Assembly (NCBI RefSeq): GCF_020217485.1
Contig: NZ_JAEKMI010000016.1
Span: forward strand, 1 to 64,000
Direction of reading: 5' to 3'
Source: Mycobacterium sp. WUMAC-067
Lineage (GTDB): Bacteria > Actinomycetota > Actinomycetes > Mycobacteriales > Mycobacteriaceae
Length of the DNA stretch: 64,000 bases
Shown: positions 33,387 to 41,615 of the stretch, one piece after another
How positions within the stretch are numbered: the first letter of the stretch is position 1
Layout: every line of letters starts with the position of its first letter
Notes under the pieces: generated by a model
Databases searched by the model: none
Seen by the model: the letters and a program-made list of their open reading frames with translations, nothing else
What the model was told of the DNA's origin: nothing
Translations under genes and position numbers: made by a program

Positions 33387-33689
33387 ATGAGCACGGTGGC
33401 AAACTTCCTCAGCGATCCCGCGGCGATGCGCGACTACGCCGGCCGGTTCCACGGAAACTCCCAGACGATCGACGCCGAGTCGAAGAAGGCCTGGGCTTCG
33501 GCGACCGGGATCGCCGGCGCAGGCTGGACGGGCAACGCCAATACGACGTCGACGGGGACGCTCGAAGAAATGATGCGGGCATTCCGCAACATCGTCGACA
33601 TGACGCAGGGCGTCAGCGACAAGCTCAATCGCAGCGCCGACGAATACGAACAGCGCGAGCACGAATCGACGCAGATTCTGTCGAGCTAA
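33387..33689 (+). CDS. WXG100 protein, EsxB-like (CFP-10 type)
   Basis: The 100-residue protein has the helix-turn-helix hairpin with WTG in GAGWTGNA. A C-terminal tail carries the export motif YxxxE (YEQRE). The tail motif marks it as the EsxB-like partner, read by EccC. It is 33 bases ahead of the second esx gene and preceded by AAGGAG. The pair should form a secreted heterodimer. Confidence 0.93.
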   Translation: MSTVANFLSDPAAMRDYAGRFHGNSQTIDAESKKAWASATGIAGAGWTGNANTTSTGTLEEMMRAFRNIVDMTQGVSDKLNRSADEYEQREHESTQILSS

Positions 33690-33722
33690 CGACAACCCGG
33701 CATCCCTGAGGAGAAATCAACC

Positions 33723-34013
33723 ATGTCACAACCGATGAAGTACGGATTCGAAGATGTCGACCACCACGGCATGACCCTGGCCGCCCAGGCCGGACAGCTG
33801 GAGGCGGTACATCAGGCCATCCTGCGTGACGTCGAAGCGTCCGCGGAGTTCTGGGGCGGCGCGGGCAGCAACGCCTACCAACAGTTCGTCACCGAGTTGG
33901 GCCGCAACTTCCAGACCATCTACCAGTCGCTGAGCGAGCACGGCAACAAGGTGCGCACAGCCGGCAACAACATGGCGCACACCGACAGCGCCGTCGGCGG
34001 TTCGTGGATCTAG
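33723..34013 (+). CDS. WXG100 protein, EsxA-like (ESAT-6 type)
   Basis: The 96-residue product has the WGG turn (SAEFWGGAGSNAY) between two helices and a short tail without YxxxE, as usual for the EsxA-like partner. A GAGGAG site precedes ATG 33723. A strong hairpin follows the stop. Confidence 0.93.
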   Translation: MSQPMKYGFEDVDHHGMTLAAQAGQLEAVHQAILRDVEASAEFWGGAGSNAYQQFVTELGRNFQTIYQSLSEHGNKVRTAGNNMAHTDSAVGGSWI

Positions 34014-34042
34014 GCCCACGCCCAACGACTCATCGCGGCGAG

Positions 34043-34078
34043 AAGCGGCGGCACCCTGCGACATGGGTGCCGCCGCTT
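34043..34078 (+). terminator. Hairpin after the esx pair
   Basis: GCGGCGGCACCC pairs with GGGTGCCGCCGC around an 8-base loop, with extra A-T pairs at the base and a short T-run. It probably partly stops transcription, giving more esx mRNA than espG and downstream mRNA. Confidence 0.75.
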
Positions 34079-34113
34079 TGCCGTATTAACGACATCGAGA
34101 AACGAGAGCAACA

Positions 34114-35025
34114 ATGAGCGCGACACGCGAGTCTGCGGCCGACGTGACCGTGAACATGCCAGCCCTGTGGGTGCTGCAAGCGATGCTCGGAATCCCACGT
34201 CTGGCACCGGAATTGGAGGCGTGGCCCTACGGCGCTGCCCGCAGCGACGAGTGGCTCGACGGCCATCCTGCGGTCGAAGGCCTACGCGAGCAAGGCATGG
34301 TCGGCCCTGACGGACGGGTTATCGAATCACTGGCCCGGCGGCTTCGCGTTCTGGCGGTTCCCGACGTTGAGGTGGCAGTTCAGGTGGGCCCGGGCGCGCG
34401 GCAACAGTCCATTCCCGATCTCGACGATCCGAGCACATGGCGATCGATCCCGGACGGGGAGTTGAGGGTTGTGCTCGCTCGACAGGACGGACGCTGGGTG
34501 TCGGCCGTTCGCGCTGGGGACGACGTGACGATCGACGACGTCGACGGCGGCGGCGATGCTCGTTGGCTGGCCGGCCTGGTCGTCGGCCTGCTCGACACTG
34601 TGCATCCATGTGGGCCGTCACGGATGACCGCGATCAATGTGCCGTTGGAGGAGATCCTGACGGCCGCGGCCGAACGAGCCGGGCTTGAGGCGGATTCGCC
34701 GCAGCGTGACACCGCGTTGCGCACCATGGGCGTGCGGGCGGCCGACCTCGTCGAGCTCGGTGAACTCATGGATGCGCCGGTGGCCGAGGCGGTGCTGTAT
34801 GCGCGGGCCTACGACGAAGCGGCAGTACACACCAGTTCCTCCACACTGGATGTCCGTGACAGCGATGCTGGCAGGGTTGTGCTCTATCAGTTGCCCGCGG
34901 TCCGCGGCGCTGCGCAGGAATGGATGACGATCGCCCCGGGCAGCGCAGCCCAGATCGAGCAGGGGGTGAAGACGGTGCTGGCAGGGGTGGGGGTTCGGTC
35001 ATGGGAGACGCATCGGCGCGCATGA
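34114..35025 (+). CDS. espG: PE/PPE chaperone EspG
   Basis: The 303-residue protein fits EspG in size, position and motifs (MPALWVLQAMLGIPRLAPEL near the start, WLAGLVVGLLDTVHPCG in the middle). EspG binds the helical tip of its cognate PPE protein in the cytosol and delivers the PE-PPE pair. It lies between the esx genes and the core genes, as in other ESX loci. The cognate substrate is presumably the PE-PPE pair upstream. Confidence 0.9.
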   Translation: MSATRESAADVTVNMPALWVLQAMLGIPRLAPELEAWPYGAARSDEWLDGHPAVEGLREQGMVGPDGRVIESLARRLRVLAVPDVEVAVQVGPGARQQSIPDLDDPSTWRSIPDGELRVVLARQDGRWVSAVRAGDDVTIDDVDGGGDARWLAGLVVGLLDTVHPCGPSRMTAINVPLEEILTAAAERAGLEADSPQRDTALRTMGVRAADLVELGELMDAPVAEAVLYARAYDEAAVHTSSSTLDVRDSDAGRVVLYQLPAVRGAAQEWMTIAPGSAAQIEQGVKTVLAGVGVRSWETHRRA

Positions 35026-35177
35026 CATGCGAGCCGATAACGGCTGGTCATGGTGGACAACGCGCGATCGGGCAAATGGATCACGGAAAGTCACGGTTGA
35101 CCGTCGCTAAGCGGTATTTGCGGGCCATAGGATTGGTGCAGAGCCCGTCACAGTGAGCAATTGGGGTGGATTAAGAA

Positions 35178-36665
35178 ATGGACAACCAGGATTTCGCAAC
35201 GCGCTATTTCAGCGATCAAGCCGGTAGCAGCGACAGCGCGGCCGAGGGGAAGAAGGATCCGTTGACCGAACCCTCCCTGCCTCCCGAGCCGGAGGTCAGC
35301 GAGCCCCCTCGGCCCGTTGTCGACGACCCGACGATCGTCGGCCCGATGCCGGCCGAGGTCGCTGAGGTGATCGCGCGCCACGCGGCTCAACCAGACGCGG
35401 CCCGGCGAGCCGACCAACGGCATAACGATGCACCAGCGAGCCGGCGCCTACCAGCGCCATCTGCCAATGCTGAGGCTGCCCAGTGGCAGTACCAGCAGCC
35501 GGGCCAGCACCAGCCCGCCAATGGGCAGCAGCTGCAGGCGAATCAGGGCACCCAGACCGGGCAGCAGTGGCACGCACGACAGCCATACCCCGATGCCCAT
35601 GGTGTTGCGGTCTCACGGCCCGGATCTGACGGTGAGTCCTCAGCGCCGCTGCAGATTGCGAGTTGGGCGGCGGCCAGTGAGGGATCGCTGACGCCGGCCT
35701 GGGCGACCGAGGCAACCCGTCATCTTCGTCACGACGATCTGGTCAAGACACGCCGGATACCACCCGAGGAAGGCTGGCGGCACGCCGTTTACGTCGGCAG
35801 CGGGCACACGGTGAATCTCGGTGCGGGGCCGGCCGAGCGACTGCAGCTGGAGCGGCAAGCCCAGATCGCGGGCAACATTCCGGGCAACTACCAGGTTGCA
35901 GTGCTCTCGATCAAGGGTGGTGTCGGCAAGACACGTACGACGGCGGGGATGGGCACGGTGTTCGCGATGTACCGCAATGAGCCGGTCATCGCCATCGATG
36001 CCAATCCGACATACGGGGCGCTCGGCCGCGTCGTCGATCCCCGTGCCACGTCGACCATCCGCGAGTACTTCGCCGACGGCGAGGAGATCCAGAAGCGCAA
36101 CTACACCGACACCTATCCGCAGTCGCGCGCACGCACCGGCCAGAACCCTCAGGGCCTGGAAGTTCTTGCCGGCAATCAGAATGTGGCCAACCCATTGGGG
36201 TTGACGTCGGACATGTTCAGCACGACGCTGTCTCGTACGCGCCGGTTCTATCAGCTGGCGTTGATCGATTGCGGGGCCAATGTCGAGCACGAGGTGATGC
36301 CCGCGGTGTTGCGTGCGGCCAACGCATTGGTGATCGTCGGAACGGCGAACTTTGACGGTGCTGCGGCCGCCGAACAGACCATCGACTGGCTCACTGCACG
36401 GGGAAAGCATGATCTGCTTCGCCGGTCGGTGGTGGTGCTCAACGACGTATACGACTGCGCTGAAAAGAAATTCGTCACCGCAGTCACTCACTCGCTAGAA
36501 CAGCGGGTCGGTGCGGTCAAGTACGTTCCATTCGACGAGCATCTTCGTGACGGCGCGGTCCTAGACTTCGATGCTCTACGTAAGCCAACTCGGTTGGCCT
36601 ACACCGAAATTGCCGCATGGGTGGCGGAAGGCTTTCCCACGCCCGGTGGGGTGAGCCCCCGATGA
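35178..36665 (+). CDS. EspI-like MinD/ParA-type ATPase with disordered N-terminus
   Basis: The 495-residue protein has a long Gln/Pro-rich N-terminal region (to about 190) and a C-terminal MinD/ParA-like domain with the deviant Walker A KGGVGKT at 246-252 and a switch region (LIDCGANVEHEVM). Proteins of this design are encoded just before eccD in ESX-1 (EspI, Rv3876) and ESX-2 (Rv3888c). EspI reduces ESX-1 activity at low ATP, so a regulatory role is likely. The stop overlaps the eccD start (ATGA). Confidence 0.85.
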   Translation: MDNQDFATRYFSDQAGSSDSAAEGKKDPLTEPSLPPEPEVSEPPRPVVDDPTIVGPMPAEVAEVIARHAAQPDAARRADQRHNDAPASRRLPAPSANAEAAQWQYQQPGQHQPANGQQLQANQGTQTGQQWHARQPYPDAHGVAVSRPGSDGESSAPLQIASWAAASEGSLTPAWATEATRHLRHDDLVKTRRIPPEEGWRHAVYVGSGHTVNLGAGPAERLQLERQAQIAGNIPGNYQVAVLSIKGGVGKTRTTAGMGTVFAMYRNEPVIAIDANPTYGALGRVVDPRATSTIREYFADGEEIQKRNYTDTYPQSRARTGQNPQGLEVLAGNQNVANPLGLTSDMFSTTLSRTRRFYQLALIDCGANVEHEVMPAVLRAANALVIVGTANFDGAAAAEQTIDWLTARGKHDLLRRSVVVLNDVYDCAEKKFVTAVTHSLEQRVGAVKYVPFDEHLRDGAVLDFDALRKPTRLAYTEIAAWVAEGFPTPGGVSPR

Positions 36666-38260
36666 CGGCGGTGCAGCCACACGTGAGCGGGGTATCGGCA
36701 GCCCCGTCTCCGTCGGCCAACCGGGTGCAGGTGGCGTTGATGGTGGCCGACGTTCAGTTCGGGGTCGTGCTCGACGCGGTGGCCCCAGTGTCACGACACA
36801 TGTCGGCCCTGGTCGATCTGTCCAACCAGCGCCTCGACCAGATCGGACGTTCCAAGCTGCAACCGGCCGGCGCGACCGACGGCAAAGGGAAGGTCGTGCG
36901 GGGCCGGTGGGCGCTGTGCTGGGTTGACGGCACCATGCTGCGACCGTCACGTTCACTGGCCGAGCAAGGCGTGGTCGACGGCACCAAACTGTGGCTGCAG
37001 TTCGTCGACGACACCGAATCCCGTACCCCGGTTATCGAGAATGTGACCACGGCCGCGGCGACCGAGCTGCGCCGCAACCGGCAGAAGATCACCCCGGGCC
37101 TGGCCGCCCGCATCGGTGTGGGGTTGCTGTCGACGTGCGTGTTCGTGGTGCTGGCTGTGCTGGCGCGCTGGCGCTACGGCCACGACGGGTTCCTGCCGGC
37201 CGCGGCCGCGGCCATGGTTGCGCTGGCGCTCCTGGTGGCTGCAACCGTGCTGGCGATGCGGGCCGGGGTGACGCGGCGGGCGCTCGTCGAAGACGACTCG
37301 TCCGATCGGCACGCGTGGTCGGAATGGCAGACCGAGGTCTCCGTGGCCGACACGTTACGGCTCACTGGCTGTGCTGCTGCAGCTGTCGCGGCTGCTCTGG
37401 TCGTCCCGGGCCCGCTCGGGGCTCCGCACGGTGCGCTGGGGGCCACGGTGGCGCTGGCCGCCGCCGGACTGACGTTGCGGTACACGGGCCGTCACATCTC
37501 GTTGTGCACGGCGGTGATCGTCCTTGGGCTGGTGGCGTTGGTGACCGGGGCGGTGCGGATGCTGTTGGTGACATCAGCTCCGGTGCTGCTGGCCAGTGTG
37601 CTTCTGGTGGCCATGGTCGGGATGAAAATCACCCCGGGCCTGGCCCGTATTGTCGGCAAGATCCGGTTGCCGGTCATGCCGCCTCCAGGGCGGCCGTGGG
37701 TGTTTGAGACTCGGCCGTATCTGCCCAGCGAGGTCGTGGTGGTCGTCGGTGGCCGCCCGGTGCTCGAAGGCCCAGAGTCGGTACAGCAGGTGGCGCGCAA
37801 CACTGACCGGGCCCGGGTCTACATCACGGGCATGTTGATGGCCTTCAGCATTCTTCTGGTGATCGCGTGCCTGGGGTTGTGCGATCCGCATGCTCCGCGG
37901 CGGTGGCTGATGGTGGCGTTGGCCGGGGTGGTGGCCGCTGCGGTGCTGCTGCACGGCCGGTCCTACACCGATCGGTGGCAGTCGTCGATCCTGGCAGTGA
38001 CCGCCGTGACGATCATCGTGGTGGTGGCGCTGCGCTACATCTTGCAGCTGTGGTCGGTTCCCGCACTGCTCGTCGGATGCGGGCTGATCGTGGCGCTTCC
38101 GACAGTCGGCCTGATCGCCGCCGTGATCGTCCCGCGCAGCACCTACACGCCGGTGTTCGAGCAGTTCGTGGAATGGATTGAGTACCTCCTGCTGGCGGCG
38201 GTGTGGCCACTGGCGTTCTGGGCGATGGAAGTATTCTCTGCGATCAGGTACCGCTCATGA
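36662..38260 (+). CDS. eccD: ESX membrane channel component EccD
   Basis: ATG 36662 overlaps the previous stop and gives 532 residues. A ubiquitin-like cytosolic domain (about 15-105; VQVALMVADVQFGVVLDAVA) is followed by about eleven transmembrane helices to the C-terminus. EccD dimers form the bulk of the membrane core of the ESX complex. It is translationally coupled to both neighbours (ATGA at each junction). Confidence 0.95.
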   Translation: MTAVQPHVSGVSAAPSPSANRVQVALMVADVQFGVVLDAVAPVSRHMSALVDLSNQRLDQIGRSKLQPAGATDGKGKVVRGRWALCWVDGTMLRPSRSLAEQGVVDGTKLWLQFVDDTESRTPVIENVTTAAATELRRNRQKITPGLAARIGVGLLSTCVFVVLAVLARWRYGHDGFLPAAAAAMVALALLVAATVLAMRAGVTRRALVEDDSSDRHAWSEWQTEVSVADTLRLTGCAAAAVAAALVVPGPLGAPHGALGATVALAAAGLTLRYTGRHISLCTAVIVLGLVALVTGAVRMLLVTSAPVLLASVLLVAMVGMKITPGLARIVGKIRLPVMPPPGRPWVFETRPYLPSEVVVVVGGRPVLEGPESVQQVARNTDRARVYITGMLMAFSILLVIACLGLCDPHAPRRWLMVALAGVVAAAVLLHGRSYTDRWQSSILAVTAVTIIVVVALRYILQLWSVPALLVGCGLIVALPTVGLIAAVIVPRSTYTPVFEQFVEWIEYLLLAAVWPLAFWAMEVFSAIRYRS

Positions 38261-39993
38261 GGCGGCGCAGTCGGCTTGTGGCGTCGATGTTTTCGGCTGT
38301 GGCCGCGGTGAGTTTGGTGGCCACCTCCACGCTGTGGGGTGCGCCGACCGCCTGGGCGATCGAACCGCCCAGTGTCGACCCGGGTGCGTTGCCGCCTGAC
38401 GGTCCGCCCGGGCCGCCAGAACCGATGCGTCAAGGCGCCTACTGCACCCGCGTGGCCACGCTTCCCGACACCGACTACAGGGTGCAGCCGCGTTACATGG
38501 ACATGCTCAATCTGCCCGAGGCGTGGCGGTGGGGGCGCGGCGCCGGCGTGAAGGTAGCCGTGATCGACACCGGGGTCAGCCCACATCCTCGGCTGCCCAA
38601 CCTCATCGGCGGGGGCGACTACGTGATGGACGGCGGGGACGGTCTGGCGGACTGCGATGCGCACGGCACGTGGGTGGCATCGCTGATCGCCGCGGCACCG
38701 ATGGACGGCAAGACTCCGTTGCCGCCGCCGCGCCAGCCCCGCCGGCCGGACACGGTTCCGACCAACGAAGCACCACCGCCACCTCCACCGCCGCAAACGG
38801 TGATCGTGCAAGTCCCGTCACCACCTCCGCCGCCGCCGGCGCCTGCTGGCCCGCCGCCTCCGCCGGGAGAACCGGGTGTCGCGCCGTCGGCCTGGCAGCC
38901 GACGGGCACGACTGTGCGGGTGCAAGCGGTGAGCAACCGATTCAATATCCCGCAAGACCCCGTCGACGACGCCGAACTGCCGGCCGAACCCGCTCCTGCG
39001 GCGCCGGCCCTACCGCCACCGCCGGTCGACGGATTCTCGGGTGTGGCACCGGATGTGGAGCTCATCTCGATCCGGCAGTCCTCAAAAGCGTTCAGCCCCA
39101 AGGATGCGTTCAGCGGCGATCAGGATCCGGCCACGCGGAAGAAGGCCGGCGACATCCAGACGATGGCTCGCGCGGTCCGTCACGCGGCGGACATGGGCGC
39201 CCAGGTGATCAACATCAGTGCGGTGTCGTGCATGAACGCGTTGAATGTGATCGACCAAGCCGCGTTGGGTGCCGCCCTGCGCTACGCCGCGGTGGAGAAG
39301 AACGCGGTAATTGTGGCCGCTGCCGGCAATACAGGCTCGGGTGGCAACACTGACTGCGAACAGAACCCGCAGTACAACCCGATGACACCGGATGATCCGC
39401 GCAACTGGGGCCAGGTCAAGACCGTGGTGACGCCGGCGTGGTTCGACCAGTACGTCCTGACGGTCGGGGCGGTGGACTCCGCGGGCAATCCGTTGACCGA
39501 TCTCAGCGTCGCGGGCCCGTGGGTGGGCATCGCTGCTCCCGGCACCGACGTTGTCAGCCTCTCACCCCGCGACGACGGGCTGATCAACGCCACCGAAGGC
39601 CACGACAACGCCATGGTGGCGCCAGCCGGGACGTCGTTCTCCGCGGCGATAGTCTCCGGTGTCGCGGCGCTGGTACGGGCCAAATTCCCGGAGCTCACAG
39701 CTCATCAGGTGATCAACCGGCTCATCAGTACTGCTCGGCCACCGGCCCGCGGCGTCGACAACCAGGTCGGTCACGGCATCGTCGATCCGGTCGCCGCACT
39801 GACGTGGGACTTGAAGGATCCCGGCGCTCGCGTTGGGCCGGAACGTCTTTCGTCGCCACTGTTCATCCCGCCTCCGCCACCACCGCGGAACATGACACCG
39901 GTGTGGGTCGCTCTCGGCGGGATCGGTGGCGTGCTCGCACTGTGCGTGATCACTGTGGGGTTGACCGCGATGCGATCGAGGAGGGTCCGATGA
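38257..39993 (+). CDS. mycP: Mycosin subtilisin-like protease MycP
   Basis: ATG 38257 overlaps the eccD stop and gives 578 residues. A signal peptide lies at about 10-35. The catalytic triad is Asp104 (AVIDTGVS), His136 (DAHGTWVA) and Ser460 (APAGTSFSA). A C-terminal membrane anchor (about 545-568) ends in RSRRVR. Between Asp/His and the rest of the domain sits a Pro-rich insertion at about 153-258, longer than in MycP1 (446 residues in total) and similar in overall length to MycP5. Mycosins stabilise the ESX membrane complex. Confidence 0.95.
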   Translation: MRRRSRLVASMFSAVAAVSLVATSTLWGAPTAWAIEPPSVDPGALPPDGPPGPPEPMRQGAYCTRVATLPDTDYRVQPRYMDMLNLPEAWRWGRGAGVKVAVIDTGVSPHPRLPNLIGGGDYVMDGGDGLADCDAHGTWVASLIAAAPMDGKTPLPPPRQPRRPDTVPTNEAPPPPPPPQTVIVQVPSPPPPPPAPAGPPPPPGEPGVAPSAWQPTGTTVRVQAVSNRFNIPQDPVDDAELPAEPAPAAPALPPPPVDGFSGVAPDVELISIRQSSKAFSPKDAFSGDQDPATRKKAGDIQTMARAVRHAADMGAQVINISAVSCMNALNVIDQAALGAALRYAAVEKNAVIVAAAGNTGSGGNTDCEQNPQYNPMTPDDPRNWGQVKTVVTPAWFDQYVLTVGAVDSAGNPLTDLSVAGPWVGIAAPGTDVVSLSPRDDGLINATEGHDNAMVAPAGTSFSAAIVSGVAALVRAKFPELTAHQVINRLISTARPPARGVDNQVGHGIVDPVAALTWDLKDPGARVGPERLSSPLFIPPPPPPRNMTPVWVALGGIGGVLALCVITVGLTAMRSRRVR

Positions 39994-41615
39994 AGCCGAT
40001 GTTCGCACTCGGTGTGCGGGCGAGTTGGGCGCGGCTGGCCGTGGCGTTCCTCGCCGCTGTAGTGGTTCTGACAGTGGTCTCCTCAACACTGGCCGGTCCG
40101 GCCGCGGTGTGGGTGTCGATCGGGGTCGCCGTGGTGGTGGTCGCCGCTGTCCTGCTGACGTGGCGTCACGAGCATGTCTTGACCTTGGTCAGTCGTCTGG
40201 TGCGGCGCCGTCCGGCGTCCGGATTGCTGGCGGTGACTGAGGCCGCTGATCACACGACGCAGTGGCCGCCGACGTCGGCGGCGGTGCGTGCCCATGGCGA
40301 AGAGCTGATCTCGGTGGTTGCGGTGGACGGGCGTTCCCACACTCCGTCGGTGCTTGACCACAACCGTGTCCAGTCACCGGCCAGTCTGCCGATCGCGGTT
40401 GTCGCCGATGCCCTGCGGCAGTTCGATGTGACGCTGTCGGGGATTGACGTGCTCAGCGTCGGTCGGCGCCGGGCACCCAACCAGCATCACCCCTATGCGG
40501 CGACCTACTCGAGGAAGGTGGGTGATCACGGTGCGATGGGCAGTCGCCGCACCGTCTGCGTGCTGCGGATGAACAGCCACGACAACGTCGACGCGGTCGC
40601 GTGCCGAGAATCTGTGGCCGCCACGTTGACTGCATGTGCGCAGCGGTTGGCCGCCGAGCTGACCGCTCAGCACTGCCCAGCCCGGGTGGTCGATGCCGCC
40701 GAGCTCGCCGACATCGACACCGTATTGGGCGCCGGCATTGGCGAACCGTCACGCCCGGGCTGGACGGGCCTGCATCATGATGGCGGCTCCGTCACTGCGT
40801 ATTGGGTGTCCCCGCAGGACATTTCGAGCGAGACACTGGACCGGGTCTGGGTTCCCGACTGCGACCACACCGCCACCGCACTGCAGCTGCGGCCCGGGCC
40901 GGAACAGTCCACCGAGATCGGGCTGTTGGTGCGCTACGCCACCGGAGGTCCGCTACGCGAACCACCCATCCTTGGACTCAACCCTCTCTCAGGGCGACAT
41001 GACCTCGGTGTGCGCGCCAGCGTGGCCGACGCGCCCACACCACGTCTGAGAGTTCCCCATCGGCTCCTGCGCGCCGGCGAGGATCTGCGGGCACCGGTCG
41101 GCTCGACGGGCGTCATCATCGGTTCCACCATGAGCGGGCACCTGCTGCTGGTCAGCCTCGCCAACGCCGTACCCACATCAACGGCCAGCGTCACCGTGGC
41201 CAGCGAAGTCGCCCAGATGCTGCAACTGGCGATGAGCCACGCCGCGATCGGCTACCAAGTATTGGTGCGTTCGTCGCGGCCGGACATGTGGCGCGATGCC
41301 ACCGGGGCAGGTTTGCACATCGTTCCCGGCCTGCCACCGAAACTACCCAACAACGGCGAAGGCGTGATGGTGATCTACGACGATCCGCGCTCCTCGGCAG
41401 GATCCAGCGCGGCCCGCGCTGCAGCCGGACCGCGCGCAGCCATCACGGTACGGTTGGTGCCGGCGCGAACCGCCAGCGTCGCTGACGTTCACCTGGAACA
41501 GGACTCGGAAAACACGTGCATCCTGCGCACCGCTGAGTTCACCCACCGGCTGAACTCCGACCTGAGCACCGAGCGCAATCTGATCCGGACACAGAAGCGG
41601 GGGCGGGTGGCCTGA
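39990..41615 (+). CDS. eccE: ESX core component EccE
   Basis: ATG 39990 overlaps the mycP stop, giving 541 residues. Two N-terminal membrane helices (about 12-60) precede a large cytosolic domain with the EccE pattern (WPPTSAAVRAHGEELISVV, RTVCVLRMNSHDNV). EccE sits at the periphery of the ESX membrane complex. The frame is open 552 bases upstream, but that part is a shadow of mycP. The stop overlaps the eccA start (TGATG). Confidence 0.92.
   Translation: MKPMFALGVRASWARLAVAFLAAVVVLTVVSSTLAGPAAVWVSIGVAVVVVAAVLLTWRHEHVLTLVSRLVRRRPASGLLAVTEAADHTTQWPPTSAAVRAHGEELISVVAVDGRSHTPSVLDHNRVQSPASLPIAVVADALRQFDVTLSGIDVLSVGRRRAPNQHHPYAATYSRKVGDHGAMGSRRTVCVLRMNSHDNVDAVACRESVAATLTACAQRLAAELTAQHCPARVVDAAELADIDTVLGAGIGEPSRPGWTGLHHDGGSVTAYWVSPQDISSETLDRVWVPDCDHTATALQLRPGPEQSTEIGLLVRYATGGPLREPPILGLNPLSGRHDLGVRASVADAPTPRLRVPHRLLRAGEDLRAPVGSTGVIIGSTMSGHLLLVSLANAVPTSTASVTVASEVAQMLQLAMSHAAIGYQVLVRSSRPDMWRDATGAGLHIVPGLPPKLPNNGEGVMVIYDDPRSSAGSSAARAAAGPRAAITVRLVPARTASVADVHLEQDSENTCILRTAEFTHRLNSDLSTERNLIRTQKRGRVA

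Noticed and set aside
35178..36665. Plasmid-partition ParA
   Set aside because: The long Gln/Pro-rich N-terminus and the overlap with eccD match the EspI-like ESX proteins.
39438..39989. 184-residue extension of EccE
   Set aside because: It lies wholly over the mycP coding sequence in another frame, and the ATGA overlap gives the real start.
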